Part shown: positions 1-10,426 of the stretch, piece after piece | How positions within the stretch are numbered: the first letter of the stretch is position 1 | Layout: each line of letters begins with the position of its first letter | The notes under the pieces: generated by a model | Told to the model about the DNA's origin: nothing | Database searches by the model: none | What the model saw: the letters and a program-made list of their open reading frames with translations, nothing else | Made by a program: the position numbers and the translations under genes | Assembly (NCBI GenBank): GCA_029959085.1 | Contig: JARWIR010000002.1 | Span: 58,396,154-58,460,153, forward strand | Direction of reading: 5' to 3' | Length of the DNA stretch: 64,000 bases | Origin: Nemophila menziesii | Lineage: Eukaryota; Streptophyta; Magnoliopsida; Boraginales; Hydrophyllaceae

Positions 1-377
1 TACTCTGGTTGTAACCGAACAAAATAGAATATTGTAACATTTTTTTAATATTTTACTATCTCAATTAATCGAATCTAAAGATTAGAAGTTTGTAAATAGA
101 ATGTGTACTTACTTATAGACTAAAGAGTATCTTATTATTTTGTTTCTTAAATTTCCCACATATATGAATTATAAATTTATTTTTGACTTTTTTCTTTTTA
201 TATAAGTCAAGTATTTTGAAATGTATGGTTGAAAAAAATATCATTTTCCCTATATTCAACATACCAATAACATATTAGAGATATTTTTTTTCAAGCTGTG
301 TTCGTGATTGATTAGTACCTAATTTAAAATATTTTCAATATTGTTTAGATTTGTCATACCGTTTAACGTGGTTTCCC

Positions 378-397
378 AAACTATTTGGTGATAGTTT
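378..397. repeat. Inverted repeat AAACTAT-TTGGTG-ATAGTTT (copy 1)
   Basis: Perfect 7 bp arms with a 6-base loop. Seven bases further on, 404-418 is another dyad (TTGAAA-ATG-TTTCAA). Both persist in nearly all copies; copy 3 has GATATTTTATC, which breaks the first. Their role is unknown; short dyads are common in A+T-rich DNA. Confidence 0.35.
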
Positions 398-403
398 ATC
401 TCT

Positions 404-418
404 TTGAAAATGTTTCAA
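404..418. repeat. Inverted repeat TTGAAAATGTTTCAA (copy 1)
   Basis: Perfect 6 bp arms with a 3-base loop, next to the 378-397 dyad. The two are kept together in the copies compared. Confidence 0.3.
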
Positions 419-738
419 TAATAAATATTTTGTATTGCTTACAACTGAAAGATATTTGTTGTTATTGTGTTGTTTTATTTTTTGTGAAGACGTGTGTTGT
501 TTTTGTTAGAATATCAGTGACTTTAAGTTGTTAATTTATAAATAGTTTATAATATTATTGATATGATAATTGGTTTGGCCTACTCTTTATATTTCTATAT
601 TCATAAAAAATTGATTTTCATGATGTAAAATTACATAAACAATGCAAATAGATTGATTTTAATGATAATTTTAATCATTTCTATAAAATTATAGAACACT
701 TTTATCAATTGTAAATTTATAATCTATTCAAATTACTC

Positions 739-750
739 GTTGTTGTTGTT
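739..750. repeat. Short GTT microsatellite (copy 1)
   Basis: Four GTT units follow ACTC. The run did not vary in the copies I compared, so it is not an active length polymorphism here. Confidence 0.4.
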
Positions 751-1384
751 TTCTTATTGTTTATAAATTTAAATGTGATTTTTAAATTTTAAATCCTGAT
801 TTAAAGATTAAAAAAATTCATAATGCCAAATCATTCTACCAATTAGGGTAATTGTTTTAGAAAGATGGAGTAACGAATGTAAAAACTTGTTTTTAGGTAT
901 TTTTCAAATTTGAGAGGAAATAAATTGACTATAAAACAATAATGAACACTTGAAATTCTTAACTTAATGCATCTAGGGATTTTTTTTGTAAAATGATATA
1001 AAAATATAAGAATAACTAGATCACTACAAGGACTACATCACATGTATTTAGAGTTTTAGATGAAAAATTAATATTACGATATATCCTATAATTCCTAGTG
1101 TAAGGGTAACATATCACCCCGTATCTTAAAAAAATCAACGTTGTTATTGTTGTTTAGCGATCTAATCTTGTGTAACGTTAAGATTTTTCGTAATAATAGA
1201 AAGTAATATTGTAATTTTTTACAAGTTTATCTTCTAAATAAAATTACAAAATATACTATTTAAAGAATAAATGTTGTTGCTAATGAAAATTGAGATAGGC
1301 GACATTAAGGACGCACATAAGTCGAATGGGCTGTCTCTAGCAACAACGCACATGTATTCTTGCTATGTCTCGTAGCTAGAACAA

Positions 1385-1390
1385 CACGTG
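1385..1390. promoter_or_regulatory. G-box CACGTG (representative, copy 1)
   Basis: The palindromic hexamer CACGTG sits in AACACGTGGTATT in every copy I checked, about 1.39 kb into the unit; one example is given here. In plants this core is bound by bHLH and bZIP factors (G-box, ACGT class). A TATATAAAT string follows about 32 bases downstream on the plus strand, so the pair could be a plus-strand promoter. A six-base motif is weak evidence alone, but C+G-rich words are rare in this unit. Confidence 0.35.
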
Positions 1391-1421
1391 GTATTATATT
1401 TTGTTATAAAAAACATAAAAG

Positions 1422-1430
1422 TATATAAAT
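1422..1430 (+). promoter_or_regulatory. Candidate TATA box TATATAAAT (copy 1)
   Basis: This is a good match to the plant TATA consensus, on the same side as the G-box upstream. Because the unit is about three quarters A+T, TATA-like words occur by chance, and no open reading frame of useful length follows on this strand. Any transcript from here would be non-coding and would run antisense to the minus-strand gene fragment. Confidence 0.2.
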
Positions 1431-1599
1431 GAAATAATTTAAGCCGTAATAGAATAAATTTTAAAAAGGTAGGGGGAGCAAACAAGATTTTAAAAAAAAT
1501 TGAGGATTAATTCACTTACATATAAAAAGAGCAAATGAAGATCGATATAAGAAAAAAATGAACAAAATTGTACCTGATATTAAAAAATCAACGAAATAG

Positions 1600-1873
1600 C
1601 TAAAGACAAAAAAGAGGCCGTAAATTTTTTAACTGAAACAGTTTTTTTCCTTTTTTTGATTGATTAATTTTATGTTGAAAATGAATATTTTCCATGTTTA
1701 AGTGATTTTGTACTATTCTTCTGGACGATTCTTTACCAATTCTAAAATCACTTCGACTCCTCTTATGACCGAAGTATGATTCACATCGGTTTATGTACAA
1801 TACAATGAAATATGAAATAGATAATATGAGAAATCTGAATTTTTGATAAAAAGATGGATAAAGGCAGCGACAT
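1600..1873 (-). pseudogene. Gene-start fragment, ATG frame closed (copy 1)
   Basis: The minus-strand ATG at 1873-1871 has A at -3 (AAACAATGTCG) and follows a telo-box. It opens MSLPLSIFLSKI, but this copy has GAATTTTTG where other copies have GAATATTTTTG. The 2 bp deletion shifts the frame, which ends at TGA after 30 codons. A 66-codon stretch (1800 to 1600) in the other frame can start only at TTG, which is unlikely in a eukaryote. The same state is seen in copies 5, 8, 9, 11, 12, 13, 15, 16, 18, 20, 21, 23, 24, 25, 26 and 27. I do not recognise the protein. Confidence 0.5.
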
Positions 1874-1886
1874 TGTTTGGGAGAGG

Positions 1887-1895
1887 CTAGGGTTT
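1887..1895 (-). promoter_or_regulatory. Telo-box AAACCCTAG just upstream of the ATG (representative, copy 1)
   Basis: The minus strand reads AAACCCTAGCCTCTCCC, then AAACAATG. AAACCCTA is the plant telo-box, found near transcription starts of many genes for translation, replication and housekeeping functions, where it works with site II elements. It sits 13 bases before the ATG in every complete copy, and no copy was seen with the motif broken. It is a single motif, not an interstitial telomere tract. Offset in other copies: 14-22 bases above the ATG coordinate given in each monomer entry. Confidence 0.65.
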
Positions 1896-1912
1896 TGTTC
1901 TTGGAACTTAGG

Positions 1913-1925
1913 TTTACATTGTAAA
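1913..1925. repeat. Short inverted repeat TTTACATTGTAAA (copy 1)
   Basis: Perfect 5 bp arms with a 3 bp spacer, lying between the telo-box and the site II motifs in the region that would be the 5' leader or core promoter of the minus-strand gene. It may be a factor-binding dyad or chance in A+T-rich DNA. Confidence 0.3.
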
Positions 1926-1939
1926 TCTAATAACTTTAA

Positions 1940-1954
1940 TATAGATTTTCTATA
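1940..1954. repeat. Short inverted repeat TATAGATTTTCTATA (copy 1)
   Basis: Perfect 6 bp arms with a 3 bp spacer, just downstream (minus-strand sense) of the proximal site II motif. On the minus strand it lies where a TATA-like core promoter could be, about 70-80 bases before the ATG. Conserved in the copies I compared. Confidence 0.3.
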
Positions 1955-1965
1955 GTGTAAAAATT

Positions 1966-1972
1966 GAGCCCA
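1966..1972 (-). promoter_or_regulatory. Site II-like element TGGGCTC, proximal (copy 1)
   Basis: The minus strand reads TGGGCTC, a match to TGGGCY, the plant site II motif bound by TCP-class factors and enriched with telo-boxes in promoters of translation and mitochondrial genes. It lies about 70 bases upstream of the telo-box. In copy 30 the plus strand reads TTGAGGCCAATC, which breaks the motif. Confidence 0.5.
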
Positions 1973-1996
1973 GTCTGAAATTTTGAGGTCTAAACT

Positions 1997-2003
1997 AAGC
2001 CCA
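1997..2003 (-). promoter_or_regulatory. Site II-like element TGGGCTT, distal (copy 1)
   Basis: A second TGGGCY motif on the minus strand, about 30 bases upstream of the first. Two site II elements in tandem ahead of a telo-box is the classic plant arrangement. In copy 28 the base next to the motif is changed (AGCCCATC for AGCCCAGC), but the motif itself stays intact. Confidence 0.5.
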
Positions 2004-2030
2004 GCTTTAGATTAAAAGAAAGCTCAATAT

Positions 2031-2045
2031 AGTATTACTAATACT
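2031..2045. repeat. Perfect 15 bp palindrome AGTATTACTAATACT (copy 1)
   Basis: Seven-base arms around a single C. It lies upstream of the site II pair in minus-strand sense. In copies 3, 5, 9, 13, 18 and 21 the right arm is changed (TACTAATTTTACTT) and the dyad is lost, so it is polymorphic between monomer types. Confidence 0.5.
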
Positions 2046-2085
2046 ACTTGAAACAATTGGGTCTCATAGTCAGATTTTACCAAAA

Positions 2086-4171
2086 TACTCTGGTTGTAAC
2101 CGAACAAAATAGAATATTGTAACATTTTTTTAATATTTTACTATCTCAATTAATCGAATCTAAAGATTAGAAGTTTGTAAATAGAATGCGGACTTACTTA
2201 TAGACTAAAGAGTATCTTATTATTTTGTTTCTTAAATTTCCCACATATATGAATTATAAATTTATTTTTGACTTTTTTCTTTTTATATAAGTCAAGTATT
2301 TTGAAATGTATGGTTGAAAAAAATATCATTTTCCCTATATTCAACATACCAATAACATATTAGAGATATTTTTTTTCAAGCTGTGTTCGTGATTGATTAG
2401 TACCTAATTTAAAATATTTTCAATATTGTTTAGATTTGTCATACCGTTTAACGTGGTTTCCCAAACTATTTGGTGATAGTTTATCTCTTTGAAAATGTTT
2501 CAATAATAAATATTTTGTATTGCTTACAACTGAAAGATATTTGTTGTTATTGTGTTGTTTTATTTTTTGTGAAGACGTGTGTTGTTTTTGTTAGAATATC
2601 AGTGACTTTAAGTTGTTAATTTATAAATAGTTTATAATATTATTGATATGATAATTGGTTTGGCCTACTCTTTATATTTCTATATTCATAAAAAATTGAT
2701 TGTCATGATGTACAATTACATAAACATTGCAAATAGATTGATTTTAATGATAATTTTAATCATTTCTATAAAATTATAGAACACTTTTATCAATTGTAAA
2801 TTTATAATCTATTCAAATTACTCGTTGTTGTTGTTTTCTTATTGTTTATAAATTTAAATGTGAATTTTAAATTTTAAATCCTGATTTAAAGATTAAAAAA
2901 ATTCATAATGCCAAATCATTCTACCAATTAGGGTAATTGTTTTAGAAAGATGGAGTAACGAATGTAAAAACTTGTTTTTAGGTATTTTTCAAATTTGAGA
3001 GGAAATAAATTGACTATAAAACAATAATGAACACTTGAAATTCTTAACTTAATGCATCTAGGGTTTTTTTTTGTAAAATGATATAAAAATATAAGAATAA
3101 CTAGATCACTACAAGGACTACATCACATGTATTTAGAGTTTTAGATGAAAAATTAATATTACGATATATCCTATAATTCCTAGTGTAAGGGTAACATAAC
3201 ACCCCGTATCTTAAAAAAATCAACGTTGTTATTGTTGTTTAGCGATCTAATCTTGTGTAACGTTAAGATTTTTCGTAATAATAGAAAGTAATATTGTAAT
3301 TTTTTACAAGTTTATCTTCTAAATAAAATTACAAAATATACTATTTAAAGAATAAATGTTGTTACTAATGAAAATTGAGATAGGCGACATTAAGGACGCA
3401 CATAAGTCGAATGGGCTGTCTCTAGCAACAACGCACATGTATTCTTGCAATGTCTCGTAGCTAGAACAACACGTGGTATTATATTTTGTTATAAAAAACA
3501 TAAAAGTATATAAATGAAATAATTTAAGCCGTAATAGAATAAATTTTAAAAAGTTAGGGGGAGCAAACAAGATTTTAAAAAAAATTGAGGATTAATTCAC
3601 TTACATATAAAAAGAGCAAATGAAATCGATATAAGAAAAAATTGAACAAAATTGTACCTGATATTAAAAAATCAACGAAATAGCTAAAGACAAAAAAGAG
3701 GCCGTAAATTTTTTAACTGAAATAGTTTTTTTCCTTTTTTTGATTGATTAATTTTATGTTGAAAATAAATATTTTCCATGTTTAAGTGATTTTGTACTAT
3801 TCTTCTGGACGATTCTTTACCAATTATAAAATCACTTCGACTCCTCTCATGACCGAAGTATGATTCACATCGGTTTATGTACAATACAATGAAATATGAA
3901 ATAGATAATATGAGAAATCTGAATATTTTTGATAAAAAGATGGATAAAGGCAGCGACATTGTTTGGGAGAGGCTAGGGTTTTGTTCTTGGAACTTAGGTT
4001 TACATTGTAAATCTAATAACTTTAATATAGATTTTCTATAGTGTAAAAATTGAGCCCAATCTGAAATTTTGAGGTCTAAACTAAGCCCAGCTTTAGATTA
4101 AAAGAAAGCTCAATGTAGTATTACTAATACTACTTGAAACAATTGGGTCTCATAGTCAGATTTTACCAAAA
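2086..4171. repeat. Monomer 2 (left flank type)
   Basis: Length 2,086 bp. Private changes: GAATGCGGACTT, GTAACATAACACC, CTTGCAATGTC. It shares AAAGTTAGGG and a 2 bp deletion (AAATGAAATC) with distant copy 29. ATG at 3959, 91 codons open (3684-3959). Confidence 0.95.
3684..3959 (-). pseudogene. Gene-start fragment with 91 codons open (copy 2; representative)
   Basis: The frame starts at the ATG behind the telo-box and runs to TAG. Residues 1-27 are hydrophobic (MSLPLSIFLSKIFRFLILSI onward), resembling a signal anchor or membrane segment. The remainder is basic and lysine-rich, ending LRPLFCL. I recognise no family. The same frame is open in copies 4, 6, 7, 10, 14, 17, 19, 22, 28, 29 and 30. 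In 18 other complete copies it is cut short, which argues against selection for the protein. This copy reads DFII where most read DFRI. It could be the first exon of a captured gene read into its intron, a short non-functional frame, or a real micropeptide; I favour the first two. Confidence 0.4.
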
Positions 4172-6254
4172 TACTCTGGTTGTAACCGAACAAAATAGAA
4201 TATTGTAACATTTTTTTAATATTTTACTATCTCAATTAATCGAATCTAAAGATTAGAAGTTTTTAAATAGAATGTGTACTTACTTATAGACTAAAGAGTA
4301 TCTTATTATTTTGTTTCTTAAATTTCCCACATATATGAATTATAAATTTATTTTTGACTTTTTTCTTTTTATATAAGTCAAGTATTTTGAAATGTATGGT
4401 TGAAAAAAATATCATTTTCCCTATATACAACATACCAATAACATATTAGAGATATTTTTTTTCAAGTCGTATTAGTGATTGATTAGTACCAAATTTAAAA
4501 TATTTTCAATATTGTTTAGATTTGTCATACCGATTAACGTGGTTTCCCAAACTATTTGGTGATATTTTATCTCTTTGAAAATGTTTCAATAATAAATATA
4601 TTGTATTGCTTACAACTGAAAGATATTTTTTGTTATTGTGTTGTTTTATTTTTGTGAAGACGTGTGTTGTTTTTGTTAGAATATCAGTGACTTTAAGTTG
4701 TTAATTTATAAATAGTTTATAATATTATTGATATGATAATTGGTTTGGCCTACTCTTTATATTTCTATATTCATAAAAAATTGATTGTCATGATGTACAA
4801 TTACATAAACATTGCAAATAGATTGATTTTAATGATACTTTTAATCATTTCTATAAAATTATAGAACACTTTTATCAATTGTAAATTTATAATCTATTCA
4901 AATTACTCGTTGTTGTTGTTTTCTTATTGTTTATAAATTTAAATGTGAATTTTAAATTTTAAATCCTGATTTAAAGATTAAAAAAACTCATAATGCCAAA
5001 TCATTCTACCAATTAGGGTAATTGTTTTAGAAAGATGGAGTAACGAATGTAAAAACTTGTTTTTAGGTATTTTTCAAATTTGAGAGGAAAAAATGGACTA
5101 TAAAACAATAATGAACACTTGAAATTCTTAACTTAATGCATCTAGGGATTTTTTTTGTAAAATGATATAAAAATATAAGAATAACTAGATCACTACAAGG
5201 ACTACATCACACGTATTTAAAGTTTTAGATGAAAAATTAATATTACGATATATCCTATAATTCCTAGTGTAAGGGTAACATATCACCCCGTATCTTAAAA
5301 AAATCAACGTTGTTATTGTTGTTTAGCGATCTAATCTTGTGAAACATTAAGATTTTTCGTAATAAGAGAAAGTAATATTGTAATTTTTTACAAGTTTATC
5401 TTCTAAATAAAATTACAAAATATACTATTTAAAGAATAAATGTTGTTGCTAATGAAAATTGAGATAGGCGACATTAAGGACGCACATAAGTCGAATGGGC
5501 TGTCTCTAGCAACAACGCACATGTATTCTTGCTATGTCTCGTAGCTAGAATAACACGTGGTATTATATTTTGTTATAAAAAACATAAAAGTATATAAATG
5601 AAATAATTTAAGCCGTAATAGAATAAACTTTAAAAAGGTAGGGGGAGCAAACAAGATTTAAAAAAAATTGAGGATTAATTCACTTACATATAAAAAGAGC
5701 AAATGAAGATCGATATAAGAAAAAATTGAACAAAATTGTACCTGATATTAAAAAATCAACGAAATAGCTAAAGACAAAAAAGAGGCCGTAAATTTTTTAA
5801 CTGAAACAGTTTTTTTCCTTTATTTGATTGATTAATTTTATGTTGAAAATGAATATTTTCCATGTTTAAGTGATTTTGTACTATCTTCTGGACGATTCTT
5901 TACCAATTCTAAAATCAATTCGACTCCTCTCATGACCAAAGTATGATTCACATCGGTTTATGTACAATACAATGAAATATGAAATAGATAATATGAGAAA
6001 TCTGAAAATTTTTGATAAAAAGATGGATAAAGGCAGCGACATTGTTTGGGAGAGGCTAGGGTTTTGTTCTTGGAACTTAGGTTTACATTGTAAATCTAAT
6101 AACTTTAATATAGATTTTCTATAGTGTAAAAATTGAGCCCAATCTGAAATTTTGAGGTCTAAACTAAGCCCAGCTTTAGATTAAAAGAAAGCTCAATGTA
6201 ATATTACTAATTTTACTTGAAACAATTGGGTCTCATAGTCAGATTTTACCAAAA
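4172..6254. repeat. Monomer 3 (most divergent)
   Basis: Length 2,083 bp. It has many private changes: TCAAGTCGTATTAGTG, ATACCGATTAACG, GATATTTTATC, GAGGAAAAAATGG, CACACGTATTTAAAG, GTGAAACATTAAG, AATAAGAGAAAG, CTAGAATAACACG. It shares TTTTTAAATAG and ACCAAATTT with copies 13 and 17. Palindrome 2031-type broken. ATG at 6042. Confidence 0.95.
5881..6042 (-). pseudogene. Gene-start fragment cut at codon 53 by a 1 bp deletion (copy 3)
   Basis: The ATG frame matches the 91-codon form up to GKESSRR. Then CTATCTTCTGG (for CTATTCTTCTGG on the plus strand) removes one base and brings in TAG at 5883-5881. The spacer reads GAAAATTTTTG, the same length as the open form with one substitution, so this lesion is independent of the 2 bp deletion in other copies. 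Confidence 0.5.
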
Positions 6255-8341
6255 TACTCTGGTTGTAACCGAACAAAATAGAATATTGTAACATTTTTTT
6301 AATATTTTACTATCTCAATTAATCGAATCTAAAGATTAGAAGTTTGTAAATAGAATGTGTACTTACTTATAGACTAAAGAATATCTTATTATTTTGTTTC
6401 TTAAATTTCCCACATATATGAATTATAAATTTATTTTTGACTTTTTTCTTTTTATATAAGTCAAGTATTTTGAAATGTATGGTTGAAAAAAATATCATTT
6501 TCCCTATATTCAACATACCAATAACATATTAGAGATATTTTTTTTCAAGCTGTGTACGTGATTGATTAGTACCTAATTTAAAATATTTTCAATATTGTTT
6601 AGATTTGTCATACCGTTTAACGTGGTTTCCCAAACTATTTGGTGATAGTTTATCTATTTGAAAATGTTTCAATAATAAATATTTTGTATTGCTTACAACT
6701 GAAAGATATTTTTTGTTATTGTGTTGTTTTATTTTTTGTGAAGACGTGTGTTGTTTTTGTTAGAATATCAGTGACTTTAAGTTGTTAATTTATAAATAGT
6801 TTATAATATTATTGATATGATAATTGGTTTGGCCTACTCTTTATATTTCTATATTCATAAAAAATTGATTGTCATGATGTACAATTACATAAACATTGCA
6901 AATAGATTGATTTTAATGATACTTTTAATCATTTCTATAATATTATAGAACACTTTTATCAATTGTAAATTTATAATCTATTCAAATTACTCGTTGTTGT
7001 TGTTTTCTTATTGTTTATAAATTTAAATGTGAATTTTAAATTTTAAATCCTGATTTAAAGATTAAAAAAATTCATAATGCCAAATCATTCTACCAATTAG
7101 GGTAATTGTTTTAGAAAGATGGAGTAACAAATGTAAAAACTTGTTTTTAGGTATTTTTCAAATTTGAGAGGAAATAAATAGACTATAAAACAATAATGAA
7201 CACTTGAAATTCTTAACTTAATGCATCTAGGTATTTTTTTTGTAAAATGATATAAAAATATAAGAATAACTAGATCACTACAAGGACTACATCACATGTA
7301 TTTAGCGTTTTAGATGAAAAATTAATATTACGATATATCCTATAATTCCTAGTGTAAGGGTAACATATCACCCCGTATCTTAAAAAAATCAACGTTGTTA
7401 TTGTTGTTTAGCGATCTAATCTTGTGTAACGTTAAGATTTTTCGTAATAATAGAAAGTAATATTGTAATTTTTTACAAGTTTATCTTCTAAATAAAATTA
7501 CAAAATATACTATTTAAAGAATAAATGTTGTTGCTAATGAAAATTGAGATAGGCGACATTAAGGACGCACATAAGTCGAATGGGCTGTCTCTAGCAACAA
7601 CGCACATGTATTCTTGCTATGTCTTGTAGCTAGAACAACACGTGGTATTATATTTTGTTATAAAAACATAAAAGTATATAAATGAAATAATTTAAGCCGT
7701 AATAGAATAAATTTTAAAAAGGTAGGGGGAGCAAACAAGATTTTAAAAAAAAATTGAGGATTAATTCACTTACATATAAAAAGAGAAAATGAAGATCGAT
7801 ATAAGAAAAAATTGAACAAAATTGTACCTGATATTAAAAAATCAACGAAATAGCTAAAGACAAAAAAGAGGCCGTAAATTTTTTAACTGAAACAGTTTTT
7901 TTCCTTTTTTTGATTGATTAATTTTATGTTGAAAATGAATATTTTCCATGTTTAAGTGATTTTGTACTATTCTTCTGGACGATTCTTTACCAATTCTAAA
8001 ATCACTTCGACTCCTCTCATGACCGAAGTATGATTCACATCGGTTTATGTACAATACAATGAAATATGAAATAGATAATATGAGAAATCTGAATATTTTT
8101 GATAAAAAGATGGATAAAGGCAGCGACATTGTTTGGGAGAGGCTAGGGTTTTGTTCTTGGAACTTAGGTTTACATTGTAAATCTAATAACTTTAATATAG
8201 ATTTTCTATAGTGTAAAAATTGAGCCCAATCTGAAATTTTGAGGTCTAAACTAAGCCCAGCTTTAGATTAAAAGAAAGCTCAATGTAGTATTACTAATAC
8301 TACTTGAAACAATTGGGTCTCATAGTCAGATTTTACCAAAA
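6255..8341. repeat. Monomer 4 (type A, but with flank marker)
   Basis: Length 2,087 bp. Type A markers: GTACGTG, TTTAGCGTTTTAG, GTCTTGTAGC, five A in TTATAAAAACAT. It keeps the flank base in ATTCATAAAA, so it sits at the edge of the core. Private: GAGAAAATGAAG. ATG at 8129, 91 codons open (7854-8129). Confidence 0.95.
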
Positions 8342-10426
8342 TACTCTGGTTGTAACCGAACAAAATAGAATATTGTAACATTTTTTTAATATTTTACTAT
8401 CTCAATTAATCGAATCTAAAGATTAGAAGTTTGTAAATAGAATGTGTACTTACTTATAGACTAAAGAGTATCTTATTATTTTGTTTCTTAAATTTCCCAC
8501 ATATATGAATTATAAATTTATTTTTGACTTTTTTCTTTTTATATAAGTCAAGTATTTTGAAATGTATGGTTGAAAAAAATATCATTTTCCCTATATTCAA
8601 CATACCAATAACATATTAGAGATATTTTTTTTCAAGCTGTGTTCGTGATTGATTAGTACCTAATTTAAAATATTTTCAATATTGTTTAGATTTGTCATAC
8701 CGTTTAACGTGGTTTCCCAAACTATTTGGTGATAGTTTATCTATTTGAAAATGTTTCAATAATAAATATTTTGTATTGCTTACAACTGAAAGATATTTTT
8801 TGTTATTGTGTTGTTTTATTTTTTGTGAAGACGTGTGTTGTTTTTGTTAGAATATCAGTGACTTTAAGTTGTTAATTTATAAATAGTTTATAATATTATT
8901 GATATGATAATTGGTTTGGCCTACTCTTTATATTTCTATATTAATAAAAAATTGATTGTCATGATGTACAATTACATAAACATTGCAAATAGATTGATTT
9001 TAATGATACTTTTAATCATTTCTATAAAATTATAGAACACTTTTATCAATTGTAAATTTATAATCTATTCAAATTACTCGTTGTTGTTGTTTTCTTATTG
9101 TTTATAAATTTAAATGTGAATTTTAAATTTTAAATCCTGATTTAAAGATTAAAAAAATTCATAATGCCAAATCATTCTGCCAATTAGGGTAATTGTTTTA
9201 GAAAGATGGAGTAACGAATGTAAAAACTAGTTTTTAGGTATTTTTCGAATTTGAGAGGAAATAAATGGACTATAAAACAATAATGCACACTTGAAATTCT
9301 TAACTTAATGCATCTAGGGATTTTTTTTGTAAAATGATATAAAAATATAAGAATAACTAGATCACTACAAGGACTACATCACATGTATTTAGAGTTTTAG
9401 ATGAAAAATTAATATTACGATATATCCTATAATTCCTAGTGTAAGGGTAACATATCACCCCGTATCTTAAAAAAATCAACGTTGTTATTGTTGTTTAGCG
9501 ATCTAATCTTGTGTAACGTTAAGATTTTTCGTAATAATAGAAAGTAATATTGTAATTTTTTACAAGTTTTTCTTCTAAATAAAATTACAAAATATACTAT
9601 TTAAAGAATAAATGTTGTTGCTTATGAAAATTGAGATAGGCGACATTAAGGACGCACATAAGTCGAATGGGCTGTCTCTAGCAACAACGCACATGTATTT
9701 TTGCTATGTCTCATAGCTAGAACAACACGTGGTATTATATTTTGTTATAAAAAACATAAAAGTATATAAATGAAATAATTTAAGCCTTAATAGAATAAAT
9801 TTTAAAAAGGTAGGGGGAGCAAACAAGATTTTAAAAAAAATTGAGGATTAATTCACTTACATATAAAAAGAGCAAATGAAGATCGATATAAGAAAAAAAT
9901 GAACAAAATTGTACCTGATATTAAAAAATCAACGAAATAGCTAAAGACAAAAAAGAGGCCGTAAATTTTTTAACTGAAACAGTTTTTTTCCTTTTTTTGA
10001 TTGATTCATTTTATGTTGAAAATGAATATTTTCCATGTTTAAGTGATTTTGTACTATTCTTCTGGACGATTCTTTACCAATTCTAAAATCAATTCGACTC
10101 CTCTTATGACCGAAGTATGATTCACATCGGTTTATGTACAATACAATGAAATATGAAATAGATAATATGAGAAATCTGAATTTTTGATAAAAAGATGGAT
10201 AAAGGCAGCGACATTGTTTGGGAGAGGCTAGGGTTTTGTTCTTGGAACTTAGGTTTACATTGTAAATCTAATAACTTTAATATAGATTTTCTATAGTGTA
10301 AAAATTGAGCCCAATCTGAAATTTTGAGGTCTAAACTAAGCCCAGCTTTAGATTAAAAGAAAGCTCAATATAGTATTACTAATTTTACTTGAAACAATTG
10401 GGTCTCATAGTCAGATTTTACCAAAA
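8342..10426. repeat. Monomer 5 (type X, first with core marker)
   Basis: Length 2,085 bp. First copy with ATTAATAAAA (changed base at 8943). It shares AATGCACAC, AACTAGTTTTTAGG with CGAATTT, GATTCATTTT and the broken palindrome with copy 18. Near its middle it has CTCATAGC and CCTTAAT. ATG at 10214, frame closed at codon 30. Confidence 0.95.

Larger units (their letters stand above)
1..2085. repeat. Monomer 1 (left flank type)
   Basis: Length 2,085 bp. Flank marker ATTCATAAAA is present. Private changes include TGATTTTCATG and AACAATGC. It shares TGTGATTTTTAAAT with copies 26 and 29. The minus-strand ATG begins at 1873; the 2 bp deletion is present, so the ATG frame stops at codon 30. Confidence 0.95.

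Noticed and set aside
1600..1800. 66-codon minus-strand frame in copy 1 and fourteen other copies, apparently starting MYINRC
   Set aside because: Its first codon is TTG (plus-strand CAA at 1798-1800), not ATG. In a eukaryotic nuclear context this is not a credible start; it is the tail of the 91-codon frame after the 2 bp deletion.
1887..1895. Interstitial telomere repeat
   Set aside because: Only one AAACCCTA motif is present per unit, with no tandem TTTAGGG run; its position before an ATG fits a promoter telo-box.
3319..3570. 83-codon minus-strand frame in copy 2
   Set aside because: It starts at TTG, appears in only one of 30 copies because of chance private changes, and has low-complexity A+T-rich composition with no recognisable motif.
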